Shown here: positions 48,191 through 61,086 of the stretch, piece by piece
Layout of the letters: each line of letters begins with the position of its first letter
How positions within the stretch are numbered: the first letter of the stretch is position 1
From: Delphinus delphis
Taxonomy: Eukaryota; Chordata; Mammalia; Artiodactyla; Delphinidae
NCBI RefSeq assembly: GCF_949987515.2
Contig: NC_082696.1
Coordinates: 33,460,431-33,524,430, forward strand
DNA length: 64,000 nucleotides
Direction of reading: 5' to 3'
Program-made: the position numbers and the translations under genes
The notes under the pieces: generated by a model
The model's input: the letters and a program-made list of their open reading frames with translations, nothing else
Databases searched by the model: none
What the model was told of the DNA's origin: nothing

Positions 48191-49154
48191 GGACAAAGAA
48201 AGATCAGCTTGAAAAGATTTGCCACATGCTCTTTACTGTAGAGTTGTAAGAGTACTGTGAAAGGATTAATTACAACATGAAACAGATTTCCCTGGAATTA
48301 TATTTCTGATCATTATTTACTGAATTATAATTTAACACCCCAGATGCATCAAAACAGCAATACTGTTCAGGTTTTAGAAAAGAATACTCAGACAATTTTG
48401 AAAAAAATATTTCATGAGAGAATAAAAATAAGGCTAAATACTTTTAGCTGTGAACATATTATATGAGAATATTTAAAGGTAAACATATTATCTGAGGAAC
48501 CAAACATGATATATGCCAATCATTTTTACTTTGCATATTGACATGTTGATATGGAAAATGATAATTCCCTTTTTTTAACTAGTAACTGCAGTTTCTTGTT
48601 TTATATTTCTCTTTCTCTTCGAAGTGTATTTTAAGGATTTGTAATAAGGAGCTCATTTATAGGACAGTCAAATTTAATGAATGGGAGTTAGGTAGAATGC
48701 ATTAAATATCACTGGTGTTCTTTTTACTATCCTTTGTGCTCATATTTAAGAACAGAGATTCTTGTCAGTTTTCTCCAGAGAAAAATTATGATGTAATAGA
48801 CAGTGTACACTGTTCATATCAAAACACAATTTTACTTGCATTTTGTAGCTTGCTTTAGCATTCTTTGAGAAAATGAATTTTCCCAGAAGACCTAATTGCC
48901 TTCTTATTAATGAGCCTGTAAGTGTGTTTTGTTATCCATTTACTATTCTAAATGTGTCTACTTTTGCTGGCTGTTTGAACAGTGAAGTCTCTGATTAAAT
49001 CACGATTGCTCTATTTGTTTTTGCCATTCACTAGCGACTCAGAAAATACTGGCATAATGACATGGTTATGGCAGAAATTAATTGAAAACAAGAGATATAA
49101 ATTAATGTTAACCCATAATGGTTGTATTGTGATATCAGGAGATGGAGTTTGGGG

Positions 49155-49371
49155 CAGTGCACAGCCGAATTCTCTACATGTTTGATGATATAAGTGAAAG
49201 TCTGCTTAACCTGTATTGTTTTAAATACACAAAATATAGTTACTGGATTAATGAATACAAATACAGTGCACAGCAGAATTCTCTACATGTTTGATACTAT
49301 AAGTGAAAGTCTGCTTAACCTGTATTGTTTTAAATACACAAAATATAGTTACTGGATTAATGAATACAAAT
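49155..49371. repeat. 109-bp tandem duplication, two copies
   Basis: The unit starting CAGTGCACAGC is repeated at a period of exactly 109 bp. By eye three bases differ between copies (about 97% identical). The ORFs at 49,194-49,394 and 49,303-49,509 share residues because of it. Confidence 0.95.
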
Positions 49372-49663
49372 CAGTGGCTTCCACATTTACTTGATTTAGA
49401 CATTAGTGTTCAAAGGTTTAATTGTGGACAGATCAGTGTTAGAGAACTTAGTGATGGAGAGAAACTCTCAAAGGTACTTCCATACATCTTGAAGAACTTT
49501 AAAGTCTAAAGTCTCTGATTTGTTACCTTTTCTAGTTTTACACCAAATTCTTGCTGTTTGTACTAATTCTACTTGTATTCTTGTCAGCAAAAATTAGGTT
49601 CATTTATTCCCTCACACATTAGAGGACAGAGCAAAAAGCAGTTGCCCGAACAACAATAGGAAC

Positions 49664-49845
49664 TGCCATTTACTGAGTGCCTACAACCTGCCAGGCCTTA
49701 TGATCGGTGTTTTATGTAATTTAAAATCCTCACCATAATCCTTTAAGATCAGCATCATTTCCATTTTGCAAACTGTGGCCTAGAGAGGTTAAGTATTAAC
49801 TTGCCTCAGGTGACAGTGTGAGGGACTAGTAGAGCCAAGATTCAT
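49664..49845 (-). repeat. MIR SINE (antisense)
   Basis: GCCATTTACTGAGTGCCTAC, CTGTGGCCTAGAGAGGTTAA, GACTAGTAGAGCCAAGATTC: complement of MIR. Confidence 0.8.
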
Positions 49846-49879
49846 TATTGAATATATACACAGATGTAGCAATAAGACA

Positions 49880-50290
49880 TTTTTTTGGTTACTTAGTGGC
49901 AGAAAATGCAGCCTAGACTGGTTGCAACAAAAGGGGAATTTATTGTCTCTCCTAACTGACAGTTCAGGTGGAGCTTTACTTAGGAGTTCACATAATTCCA
50001 CTGGGATGTGACCTTTCTCTGCCTGCTCAACTTAGCTTTGGTGTGCTCGGTCTTAGGCTTCTTGTAGAGGCGAGGTGGTTTCGGCAGCTTCCAGATTCTG
50101 GTCCTTTAGGAGAATGTGCACTATGTGCTGGGCACCTGAAAAGGCCCTGCGATTCACTGGCCTTGGATTCGGTGAATCATATCTCCAGCTCCTGAGGGGA
50201 AGTAGGCTGATTGGCTTAGTTTACTAGCATTCTGGGTTCAGCCCTAGATCCCCCAACCAGGTCATGTGGACTGATGGGGGCGAGGGGACT
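49880..50290. repeat. Unnamed interspersed repeat, tentative
   Basis: GGGGAATTTATTGTCTCTCC followed by GATTGGCTTAGTTTACTAGC and AACCAGGTCATGTGG resemble an old transposon-derived repeat whose name I cannot fix. Confidence 0.35.
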
Positions 50291-51092
50291 GTGGATGAAA
50301 CTATCAGTTGTCAACAGATAGAGGGATAGGTTCTGGAAAAGCAGCCAAACCACAGTGTGGTTACTTGAGATAGAATTAAATAAGTCGTGAGCAGTGAAAG
50401 CAGAGAGGGGTGCACCTGTGTGTGTATTTATAATCCTTCTGAGCGGGGGTGAAAGGAGGTGGTGGGGAAAAGATAGGTGGAGCAGATAGTTCCCTGCTCT
50501 GAACCAGTAGGTGGTAACATCAGGAAGACGCGGTGGTCTGAGCCTTAGTCTCTAAGGGGAAGGAGGTGAAGGAGGAAGAGAGGAAGGAGGCCATCAGATT
50601 GTAGCAGGTTTGTGTGCATTGCAGATCAGCTGTTCATCATTTAGGGAGTGTTTCTTTTTTGGTCTTTAAGCCCTGCTTTAAAGCATGCATTTTATTATTT
50701 TCATGGTTGTATTCTCTTTGCCTCAGTATTGAATAAGTCCAACATTAAAATTTGACAGAATTTTGAGTGTTAAAAGGGACCTTTGAAACAAATGCCTCTT
50801 AATTTGCTATAACTTGCCCAAGGTCATATAGCTTGAAAGAACTTGAGGTCAAACTTGAGATTTTGATTTATTTGGTCACTGTTATTAAAACATATGCATT
50901 GTTTTTGCTTAGTGGTTATTTATATAGATAGTTATTATTTAAGGTTTTAAAAAATTATTTTAGTTTGTACTCTGAAGTTCTAAAACCAGTGTTTCCAAAG
51001 GCAAACCTGACTTGACTGGCTTTGATTAGAACAGTGTTCTAAGTATGAGGTGATAATAAGTTGTGTGTCTGTGAATGAAAGAGATCATTTTA

Positions 51093-51219
51093 TTTATTTA
51101 TTTATTTTTGGCCTCGCCGTGTGACTTGCCGGATCTTAGTTCCCTGACCAGGGATCGAACCCGTGCCCCCTGCAATGGAAGCTCAGAGTCCTAACCACCG
51201 GACCACCAGGGAATTCCCA
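51093..51219 (-). mobile_element. Older CHR-related short SINE
   Basis: GAAAGAGATCATTTTA at 51,077-51,092 and GAAAGAGACCATTTTA at 51,220-51,235 flank it (15/16). The body GGCCTCGCCGTGTGACTTGC to CCACCAGGGAATTCCC matches the type at 7.1 kb and 58.5 kb. Confidence 0.9.
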
Positions 51220-52139
51220 GAAAGAGACCATTTTAGATAATTGCTTGTTTCTTTCAGTTATCCTGCAGGATTTATTTACATATATATGTGCGTGAACAGG
51301 TGTTTGCATGTATGCATTTGTTTTTAATAGATGCCAAAGGGTAAGCTACCATGGTAAATGATACTAATTGACACAGAGAAATAAAACCTAGCTAACTCTT
51401 CACTTTGGAAACAAATTTTGAAAAACGCAGGAGGTGAAGGTGAACTTGTTTATAGTTTTGATCTTCTCACCTCTTGCTGCCTGACTCTATAATGCATATC
51501 TGAAAACATGGGATGTTGGACAGAGTTGCTGTGAGGAGGTACTGAATAATGAATGAAGTGTAGAGAAGTAGCAGCTGTTTGCCTAGCCTCCCCCTCTCAC
51601 GGTGAGAGATTTATCTCCCGGGCCTGAGTTAGATAGGCGGCCTGCCGCTGGCTGTGCCTGAGGATCAGGCGCCCAAATGTGGCTGTGCCAGTTTAGACTA
51701 GAGTGTCCTCCCTTCTCTGGCCAGAGCAGCTGGCCTGGCGCTTAGGGGTGAAGGCAGTGGTTAGGGAGGAAGGTTGTTGACTGCTGTTTGTTCAGCATGC
51801 TTCCTTCTGTCACTGGAGGTTTGCTTTCACACACCTTTGTTATCTTAAAGAACTTAATGAATTATTATTTTCTTCTCTGTGTGTTGCCTGTTTTCTCTAT
51901 GACTCTTTTTTTTACCCCTTATTATACCTTCATCAGGTGTGTTAGCTGTGACTCCTGAATGGTGAAGTTTGTAATAATTTGCCCAACACCCTGCTTCTTT
52001 GAGGCAGAGTGCTGTATAGTCTTGATCTATTTTTGCCTCTTTATCTAAATTCGTATTTAAGTACTTGGGGAGTACATGAGGTGAAGGATTTAGCAGCGAT
52101 CTGCTTCAGAGAGAGCAGAAGGATTCTTTGGATTCTTTG

Positions 52140-52330
52140 GAGGTCTGTGTACAGAGCATTTTAGTGCACAGAGCATTGGGCTTCTGTAAGGCTGTGTCCC
52201 ACTCTTAGCTCTGTCACTTTCAGGCTCTGAGATTTGGAGTAATTCCTTTCTGCTTGACCTTGATTTCCTTATCACTAAAATGGGAATATTACAATGAAGA
52301 GTCATTTTAATAGCTTCTCTAGTTACTCAA
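52140..52330 (+). repeat. MIR SINE
   Basis: CACTCTTAGCTCTGTCACTT, GACCTTGATTTCCTTATCAC, AAAATGGGAATATTACAATG. Confidence 0.75.
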
Positions 52331-52677
52331 TAGGACACTTTTAAAGGTAGAATGAGTAATATATGTGAAAGTATTTCTGATTGGAAAGTACCATAAAAAT
52401 GTAAATTTTTGGGGGGGAATAGGAACTTGGATAATAAAGAAATTATTGTGTTGAAGGCACAAAATACATGGTGAAGAACGGAAATGAAAACAATAGATGC
52501 TTTGTATATTTGCATATCTAAGTTATGCATTGCCATCTAAGTTGTTTGCATATCTAAGCTTTTGGGGAAAGTGGTATGGAAAAGAAGAGTCAGTAAGATT
52601 CTTGTGAACAATGAGTAATTTTGTTATGTATCATAAAACTTAGCCCCCATTTTCACATATCTGTGTTTTACTCTTAT

Positions 52678-52748
52678 GTAAGTTTTCATATATATGTGTA
52701 AGTTTTATATATATATATGTAGGTTTCATATATACATGTAAGTTTTAC
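52678..52748. repeat. Short AT-rich minisatellite, about 20-bp unit, three copies plus
   Basis: GTAAGTTTTCATATATATGT recurs with changes every 19-21 bp up to GTAAGTTTTACTC. Confidence 0.8.
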
Positions 52749-52989
52749 TCTCTTGTGTTCCAAAACATTTTTTGTACTTTCGCCAGATATGTTAATAAAG
52801 ATTATGTGATTATAAAATATTTTTACTGATAATTTTTGAACATATGTTTTAAGGACTGTGTTCATATATAGAAAGTTGTGTGTGTAGTTTTTCTTCTTGA
52901 ATATTTTCATGAAGAGAGAAAAAAATGCTCTTGCTTTCTGAGCTGGTTTGCCTAACTGGTGAGAGCACGATTGTAAGGTTTGCATCGAT

Positions 52990-53085
52990 TTATTTACTCT
53001 TCCACTCCACAGTTCTTTGAGCATCTACTATGTGTCAGTACTGTGGCAGGGCCTGGGTACGCTGGGGGGCACAGATATGACTTTT
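52990..53085 (-). repeat. L2/MIR-like fragment (antisense)
   Basis: TTTGAGCATCTACTATGTGT then CTGTGGCAGGGCCTGGGTAC, the usual complement of an old L2/MIR 3' part. Confidence 0.55.
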
Positions 53086-54057
53086 GTGACAGTTAAGCCG
53101 TGGTAACCTTCGCATAGCTCCGCATTTAGCAACTCACGGGTGAAGCCTGGATCTGTTTTGTGACTGACCTTACCCCTGTGGCTTGGCAAGTCTCAAAGCC
53201 GAAGTCTGTCTCTCACAATTTGTGGGTCCACAATGCAGTGTGTCAGCAGTCTTTCCATATCCTTGAGTCTACACATAAAAAACTAGAAGCTTACGAAAAA
53301 AGAAATTTTCAGAGATATGCTGCAGTGATAGTAAAATTCCACCAAGTGGAAATCCCCCAAAGTTGACTAATCGGAAGTGTAAACAAGTCGGGCGGAGGAG
53401 AGAGCACGTTTGTTTTCTGGAAGCTCCCTTTTTCTCTCTTTTGAGGCAGGATGAGGAAGGTGGGGAGGCATCCTCACAGCGGACAGTGTATGTAAATATG
53501 TCTTCACAACCTCAACCTTCTTGCTCAGAGGCCCTGGATTTTGGGCCGCAGATTCATACTGGCTGTGCCTGCAGCTGCTTATCAATGGCCACTGGTGCCT
53601 CGACTCTGACCTGTCTCCTCTCTACTGCTTCAGGGGGGCGGCCACTAGGGAGGGGATCCGGAGAGGCAGCTGGGAATGAGAGTGGACCTTGACCATCCCC
53701 CAGACTGCCCTTGCACCTGCATCCTGGAAGCGGAGCAAATTCTATTCCTGGCGCCTGGGTCAATCATTTTGAAGGGGAGCAACAGTACTCTCCTTTCAAT
53801 ACACCTATTGCCCTACTAGGAAATGGAGATTCTGAACACCTGTATTAAAGGAGGCCCACAGGACTTGCAGTGGGTGAATTAAGGAGAAAAGTAATTTTGG
53901 AAATGTGTAAATTCTTTTGAAGCAAAATCAAAGTTGCCAAATTACAAAGACCCAAGCTTCAAAAGTAGAAACTTAGAAAACTGTTTTAGTCGAGTCACTT
54001 TTTATGCCCATTTCATATTTAAGCAAAGGACAGTCAGAATATATAGCATAATATTTA

Positions 54058-54245
54058 ATATCACAGACTTTGGAACCTGACTGCCCGAGTGTGAATACTG
54101 GTTCCGACATTTCCTTGCTATGTGACCCAACCACATTCCTTCAGTTTCCACATCTGGTAAAATGGGATGATTCAAGTACCTATCTCAGATGTTTGTTTTG
54201 AGGAACACTGAGTTAAAGTGCTTAAAAGAGTGCCTGGCACACTAA
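54058..54245 (+). repeat. MIR SINE
   Basis: CAGACTTTGGAACCTGACTG, ATCTGGTAAAATGGGATGAT, AAAGAGTGCCTGGCACACTA. Confidence 0.85.
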
Positions 54246-54289
54246 TAAAATTCATCCACTTTAGCTTTTATTATCATCATCATCATCTT

Positions 54290-54690
54290 TTTGTTTTTGA
54301 GCAGAGAAATGTTTATTGCAGGGCCAAGCAAGGAGAATGGGCCCTTGGCCTTGGGGTTCATGCTCAAAACCCCAAACTCCTTGATGGTTTTCAGGGAGAA
54401 GTCTTTATAGGCAGAATTTGGGGTGAGGGCTGCAGGCTGCATGACTTTCTTCTGATTGGCTGGTGGTGAGGTAACAGGATGGTGTTCCAGGAATCTTGTG
54501 CTCAGCCTCAAGTTGCCATCCTCCATCTGGGTGCGGGGCCTTAGTTCCTGGTCTCAGGACTTAATGAAGCTCAGGTTCTTGATGTCTCATCACAGAAAGA
54601 ATTCAGTGAGAGACAAAGTGATAGGTAAGAAGTGGATTTATTTAGAGAGACACACTCCATAGAATGTGGGCCGTCTCAGAAGGTGAGAGG
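54290..54690 (-). mobile_element. LTR-like element (antisense), probable endogenous retrovirus LTR
   Basis: The complement carries AATAAACATTTCTCTGCTC, as a polyadenylation signal near one end, and the whole reads as a GC-moderate LTR-type block (AGAAAGAATTCAGTGAGAGA near 54,600). No viral gene is attached. Family not named. Confidence 0.5.
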
Positions 54691-56134
54691 CCATCGTCAT
54701 CATTATTACTGGACTAAATTAAACAATGTTTGCAGACTATCCTGATCCCATGCTGTTATCTTTTAAAGTTTCTGACTGCATTATCTTTTACTTTAAAATA
54801 AAACCAGCAGAGAGTAGATAACAGGATGCCTGAAATAGATCAACTCATCTGCCAGTTAACAAAGACCACAGCAAGCACTATAAAGAATATAACTCAGTGT
54901 TTATGAAAACAATAGGCGAATTTACACTGATTCCTAAGAATCAGAATCTTAGAACGACAAAAACAAAACAAACCAAAAAACACTATCAAGTGATGGGTGG
55001 GGGAGCTGGAGTGAATGGGATCAAGTTTTTGGTGTAAAATACCTAAAACAACCCGTGGAAAATGCATTTAACATTTTTTAGGGAGCTTGCAGGAGGTGGG
55101 AAATTTGGGACATTGGTGAAACAGCTTACCCCCTGGAGAGGTGTAATCTCAGTTAAAATATGAAAACTCTAATTCAGGAATAAGATTAAAATGAGAATTG
55201 ACCAGAAAGTTGTGTGGTCTATACCACTTCAGGAAGTGTCCATCCCAGTGAGACTAGTGTCTTGTCTAGGAGCAGTACTCCGATTTAGAAATGAGATTAT
55301 TAGAATTAAGCAGAGATAGGGAGGCTCCTTAGCTCCTAAAGAATGTTGTTTAACTAAAGGATATAGAAAAGGATATCTGTACTGCTTCATTTGCATTTGA
55401 CACATGGTAAGTGAATGCATTACTGGTATTTAGAAGAGCCATTTACCTATGAATTTTAGATAACCTTTTATTTTGTTTTCTTTTTCTTTTTGTTGATGTT
55501 TAGTCCTCCTTAGCCTTGGTAGTTTCAAATCCGTTTAAACCCCCAGGCTTTTTCAGGCCATTATCAACAGGGTAAAGCCCTTTTAGAGTCCTGCTGTATG
55601 GAGCCTGGGGCTGGCTGAACTTCTGACAACTGTTAGCTCACTTGCACAGTTGCCCTTTGGCCAGTCAGTGCAGAGGAAAGCCTTCTAAACTTGAACAAGG
55701 ATTTCACGTCCAAGTCAAGCTTTGGATTTCTTGTTCTCTTTCACCTTCTTACTGCATCTCTTCTAGTTTTAATTGAAATAAACTTCCCTTTTCCATGGGT
55801 TATATCTGTGAAAATGGTTGCTCTCCAGATATAATTAAACATTCTTGTCAGTTTTTTTTTTTTTTTTTTTAAATCAGAGAAGCTATTTGTACTGCAGGCT
55901 TGAATCTTGCAGAACTAAGTGCTCTTATAATATTCAGTTTACCATAATAATGCAATTTTATATCCTCACTGGATGCTCCTACTGACTTGGGTCTTTGTGA
56001 TTCTGGTGGTAGCAGGTGTCTTCATAAGCTCCTCTCCATTTACGAAGTAAGTTTCTTAAGATGTTGTCATTTTGGTACACTGTATGACCAGGTTCATGTC
56101 TTAATAAAAAGGAGCATTAAAAAACAAACTTCTG

Positions 56135-56498
56135 GGCCTTCCCTGGTGGCGCAGTGGTTACGAATCCGCCTGACAATGCAGGGGACACGGGTTTGAGCCC
56201 TGGTCCGGGAAGATCCCACATGCTGCGGAGCAACTAAACCCGTGTGCCACAACTACTGAGCCTGCGCGCTAGAGCCCGCAAGCCACAACTACTGAGCCCG
56301 TGAGCCACAACTACTGAAGCCCGTGCGCCTAGAACCCCTGCTCTGCAACAAGAGAAGCCACCGCAGCGAGAAGCCCGCGCACCGCAACAAAGAGTAGCCC
56401 CCCACTTGCCGCAACTAGAGAAAGCCCGTGCACAACAATGAAGACCCAATGCAGCCAAAAATAAATAAATAAAATAAATTTATTAAAAAAAACCCCCA
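56135..56498 (+). mobile_element. CHR-type SINE, long form, sense to PTPRK
   Basis: AAACTTCTG at 56,126-56,134 and 56,499-56,507. Starts GGCCTTCCCTGGTGGCGCAG and ends CAGCCAAAAATAAATAAATA with a further A-rich tail. The central CCACAACTACTGAGCC block is internally repeated. Confidence 0.93.
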
Positions 56499-56527
56499 AA
56501 ACTTCTGTGGCACATGTAATCTTAAGT

Positions 56528-56856
56528 GAGTTGTTTTGTTTTTTTAATTAATTAATAATTTATTTTTGGCTGCATTGGGTCTTTGTTGCTGCGCGTGGGC
56601 TTTTCCAAGTTGTGACGAGGGGGGCCACTCCTCGTTGCCGTGCACGGGCTTCTCACTGCGGTGGCTTCTCTTGCTGCGGAGCACGGGCTCCAGGTGCGTG
56701 GGCTTTAGTAGTTGTGGCACGTGGGCTCAGTAGTTGTGGCACAGGGGCCCAGCCACGGATCCACGGCATGTGGGATCTTCCCCGACCAGGGCTCGAACCT
56801 GTGTCCCCTGCATTGGCAGGAGGATTCTTAACCACTGCGCCACCAGGGAAGTCCCA
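56528..56856 (-). mobile_element. CHR-type SINE, long form, antisense
   Basis: 18-bp duplication GCACATGTAATCTTAAGT at 56,510-56,527 and exactly at 56,857-56,874. It faces the copy at 56,135-56,498 with 29 bp between them. Confidence 0.95.
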
Positions 56857-57251
56857 GCACATGTAATCTTAAGTATAGATCCATTCAAAAAAGTGGATAT
56901 GTACCTTGACTGTTTGTTCTCTGCTCCAGAATCATGACCCAGTTATTTGGAAAGCAGACTGTTCCTTATATATTTCATAACAAACATAAGGGATATTGAA
57001 TCAGAAAAAGACTGAGAATGACAGACCTATGTATAATAGGCCGTATACTTAAATATAATAATCTATACAGGAACTATAAGTTCTAGTTAGTGTGGTTCAG
57101 ACTGTGGCTTCCAGTCTTTTTGCATGAGGGAATTGGACAAGCCCACAACCAGGTGCAGATGTCTCTTGAAGGACCAGGTGCTCTGACTCCTTGCTCTTAA
57201 GGCAAAGTCTTAGATTTTGAGAGTGGATTGTGACCTTTCCTGGTCCATTCT

Positions 57252-57835
57252 TTTTTTTTTTTTGGATGTTTATAACATCTTTATTCATAATTGCCAAGAC
57301 TTGAACCAACCAAGATGTTCTTCAGGAGGTGAATGGATAAATAAACGTGGGTACATTTAGACAATGAGATATTTATTTAGCACTAAAAAGAAATGAGCTA
57401 TAAAACCGTGAAAAGACATATATATTACGAAGTGAAAGAAGTTGATCTGAAAGGCTACATACTGTATAATTCCAACTATATAACATTCTGGAAAAGGCAA
57501 AACTATGGAAACAGTAAAAAGATGAATGGTTGTGGGGCAGTGGGGGAGGGGAGGGATGAACAGGCAGAGCACGGGGGAGCTTTAAGGCAGTGAGCCTATT
57601 CTATATGATACTGCAGTGGTGGACACATGTCATTACACATTTGTCAAAACCCATAGAATGTACATCAAGAGTAAAGATGGCCTTTGGGTGATAATGATGA
57701 GTCAATGTGGTTTGTCGATTGTAACAAACATACCATGCTTGTGTGGGATGTGGAGAGTAGGGGAGGGTATGAGTGTGTGAGGAGAGGGGGTATATGGGGA
57801 AAAATATGTATATATATATTATAGCTTATACAAAT
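57252..57835 (+). mobile_element. L1M 3' end fragment (sense)
   Basis: TTTATTCATAATTGCCAAGA, GGTGAATGGATAAATAAACG, then CATTACACATTTGTCAAAAC and TAAAGATGGCCTTTGGGTGA follow the L1M 3' end. A run of T precedes it. Confidence 0.8.
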
Positions 57836-57847
57836 GATAATCCACTT

Positions 57848-58172
57848 AAAAATATATTTATTTTTATTTTTGGCTGCGTTGGGTCTTCGTTGCTGCTCTC
57901 GGGCTTTCTCTAGTTGCGGCGAGCGGGGGCTACTCTTTGTTGCGGTGTGCGGGCTTCTCATTGCCGTGGCTTCTCTGGTTGCAGAGCACGGGCTCTAGGT
58001 GCGCGGGCTTAGTAGCTGTGGCTCGCAGGCTCTAGAGCGCAGGGTCAGTAGTTGTAGCGCACGGGCTTAATTGCTCTGTGACATGTGGGATCTTCCTGGA
58101 CCAGGGCTCAAACCCGTGCCTGCTGCATTGGCAGGCAGATTCTTAACCACTGTAATACCGGGGAAGCCCCAG
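57848..58172 (-). mobile_element. CHR-type SINE, long form, antisense
   Basis: TAATCCACTT at 57,838-57,847 and 58,173-58,182. It lies in the tail of the L1 fragment. Confidence 0.92.
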
Positions 58173-58324
58173 TAATCCACTTTTAAGAGAGGAGAGGTAA
58201 GAAGGAGGGAGCTACACAATCAAATATATTGCGTATGAATCTTAGTTTGCTAAATTTATTTTCCTTAAATCAAGTTAATTCTGACTCTAAGACTTCATCC
58301 TTCCTACAGAAATCCATGTTGGGC

Positions 58325-58870
58325 ACTGTTGGGCCCCTCCCCCTGATGCTGAAAGCTCAGCTTCTCTGTGCACCGGTGCCAAATCAAATCTTGGAGACGG
58401 AGTTTTGGGTGAAGTAGAAAAGGATAGCTTTATTGCTTGGCAGGCAAAGGGGGACACAGTGGGCTCCTGCCCTTGAAAACTATGTGTTCTCACCCAGGAG
58501 GATTTGATAAGGAATCTTGTTTTTTTTTTTTTTTTTTTTTTTTTTTGGACGCTTGGCATGTGGGATCGTAGTTCCCCGACCAGGGATCGAACCTGCACCC
58601 CCTGTATTGGAAGCACAGGGTCTTAACCACTGGACCGTCCGGCCCACTCTTATCAGGAATGCAGATCCTAGGTGAGGCCTGCAAATTGCTTTGAGGGCTG
58701 TTGTTCACTTCTTTAGCTTAGGTGCAGGAATCCATAGGGCAGTGCTTTGGGTTTCCCACAAGTACATGCTGTTCACTGAAGTATCTATTTAAGATCTTTC
58801 CTGGTTTCTTCACAGTTTGCTCACAGTTTGCAATCAGGACAGTAATAGAAGCACTCTCTCCAACCCCATC
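58325..58870. mobile_element. LTR-like element interrupted by a SINE
   Basis: GGTGAAGTAGAAAAGGATAG, TTTATTGCTTGGCAGGCAAA and the C-rich GGGCCCCTCCCCCTGATGC look like an LTR, likely antisense because TTTATT is the complement of AATAAA. Family and ends uncertain; no viral gene present. Confidence 0.45.
58520..58650 (-). mobile_element. Older CHR-related short SINE
   Basis: A 27-T run, then GCATGTGGGATCGTAGTTCC to CCACTGGACCGTCCGGCCC. Flanks GATAAGGAAT and TATCAGGAAT are a likely decayed duplication. Confidence 0.82.
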
Positions 58871-59439
58871 ACTCATTCATGATTACACCACAAGCTTCCC
58901 TGGTTGCTGACACATTTTAGAAAAGCATGTAATTTTATTAAGAGTGTCTCATGTTGCTTTCAAATATAGTCAAGTAAAGAGGAGGAGAGAAAGGAGGGGC
59001 AGGATGTCATATCAGCATTTATTTTTTCAGGTGCCGATGCCTTGAAAGCAGTGAGAGTTTTCCTTTGAGGTGGAGACTTATACTTGTTGACACCCTCATC
59101 TATTGTTGTTGGGATTATGGCTAGCCCAAGTGTTGTCTTTTATGTGAGCAATGACAAAAAGGATGTATCTATTCTGTACATTATGGCAATAGAAAACTTA
59201 AATTTTAATGGCAGCATGTCAAATATAATATTCTTTTGAGCTTGTTAAAGTAGGAGATACCAGTCTAAATTATTAGCACTTTCCTTTTAGCAATACCTTG
59301 TTGGGGCAGGCAGCGTTGTTATGTGCATTCATATGATAGTTTAAGATCCCTGTTAGAGGCTGGTAAGCTAGTGGCCTCTTGATTCACTAAGATGTATATG
59401 GCAGAGCTTGTCTCAGTTCTTTCATGTTAATTTGGTTAA

Positions 59440-59690
59440 GTTCACCAAGCCTTTAATGCATGTCCATTTTGTGCCAAGCAGTGTGTTTAGCCCAGAGGGC
59501 AAAAAGATGAAAAAGTTGACTAAGTCCCTATACTCAAGGACCTCACAGACTAGCTGGGATCTAGAAATATATAAGGTATAATTCAGAGTGGGGGGGGTAC
59601 TCTGAATGAGAGAGACATGGGGCAAGGACCATCAGGACATGGGCAAAGGACACTCACTCCGGGGGTGATTAGTTAGGCCTTTCTGGATCA
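59440..59690 (-). repeat. L2-like fragment (antisense)
   Basis: CATTTTGTGCCAAGCAGTGT, CCTATACTCAAGGACCTCAC, ACAGACTAGCTGGGATCTAG: complement of an old L2 3' end. Confidence 0.6.
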
Positions 59691-61086
59691 GAATGCCAAC
59701 CATGGCAGAATTCCCAAGAACGGGCACACAATGCTCATGGAAAAATGAGGAAGTAATGGTGATGGTGGTAAATGTTTAATAATCAGCTCTCAAAAAAAAA
59801 AAGAACCCACCGAAATTCAAGTTTTAGTATTTGCCAATTTCCACCATGTAAATACTCCTGCCTATGGCTGATTTCAAATTACCAACGTTACTGACACAGA
59901 GTTGGGAAGAGGTGCATGGTAGCACAGCACAGTATAGTATTTGCACCATACAGACACAAGAGAAGGAAATAACCTCAAAACATAAATATAGTAATAGTAA
60001 AATAATTAGGAAGTGAAGAGTTTTGAGTTAATAGCTCTGTTTTAAATGTAATTTATTCAAATGTAAGTTTTTATAATTTAATTTTTTAATGGCTGTAACA
60101 ACTGGCTCACAAAATTGCTGAAAATTTTAATAACTGACTGTCAGGTGCTGGTATAGGCTTGCTCAAGCGTACCACGCGGTACATTATAATCTTGGATATG
60201 GGTGTGAGGGGCCCAGTGAGGGAGTCCTCTTTAATTATGGGGCTTTTCTAGAACACTCTTTCTGAACAGCAGAATTTAGTGTGAGGAAGAAAGTCCATCT
60301 TGAAACCCATTAGTGAGGATTCGGTTATCAACAAGGTTTAGGTTCATCGATATAAAATGCTGATGTCAGAGGCTTTGGAGCATCCACTGTAGAGCCTAAT
60401 CTCAGGAAAAGTCCCAGGAAGACTGTGTTTCTGTTTAATTCAAGTTTCCTCACTGCCCAGGGTGAACGTCTTTGGTGGAAGTTGTTGGTGTCAGTAGGCT
60501 CTTCTTAAGGACAGTTAACGTAGAGCCCTGCTAAGTCTACTTAAAGCGTAAGCTTGTCATTGCCTTTGAACTGTGTGCATTTTCATGCTAAGCCATCTTT
60601 GCCAGAATATTACACAGTAGGTAGTGGGTTTCCAGCCAATATAGCACAAAAATTATTATATAATCCTGGTAATAACACACTGCTTGTGGCCCACCCAGCA
60701 TTTGTGTATTCAGAAATATTTGGAGAATAAATGTCAGTGACAGTGAATGGATTTGCATCACATTCTGCTTTACATTGCTTTGCTGGATGTTTTTCTTGAT
60801 GTATATGAAATTAACATCTACAAAATCTACCTTTTTTATGTAAAGCATATGTTTCTTATCTTAAATTTATTTGAGGTCTTGGTTTAATATTTTATATTAT
60901 AAAATAGAAATAATTTTATAAATAATACAATTTTTTTTACTTATTATGGAAAATACAATGAATTATGCAGTTGATAGCTAAAGTTACTTCTGGTTCTTTT
61001 ACTTGATTTAAACATTTTTTTCATTATTTAATCTCTACCAGTGTCAAATACAAGTGAAATGTTTGCTTTAACACGTGCTCCTTTTT

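Noticed and set aside
49194..49509. Two ORFs sharing the peptide MKVCLTCIVLNTQN
   Set aside because: The shared peptide comes from the 109-bp tandem duplication, not from related genes.
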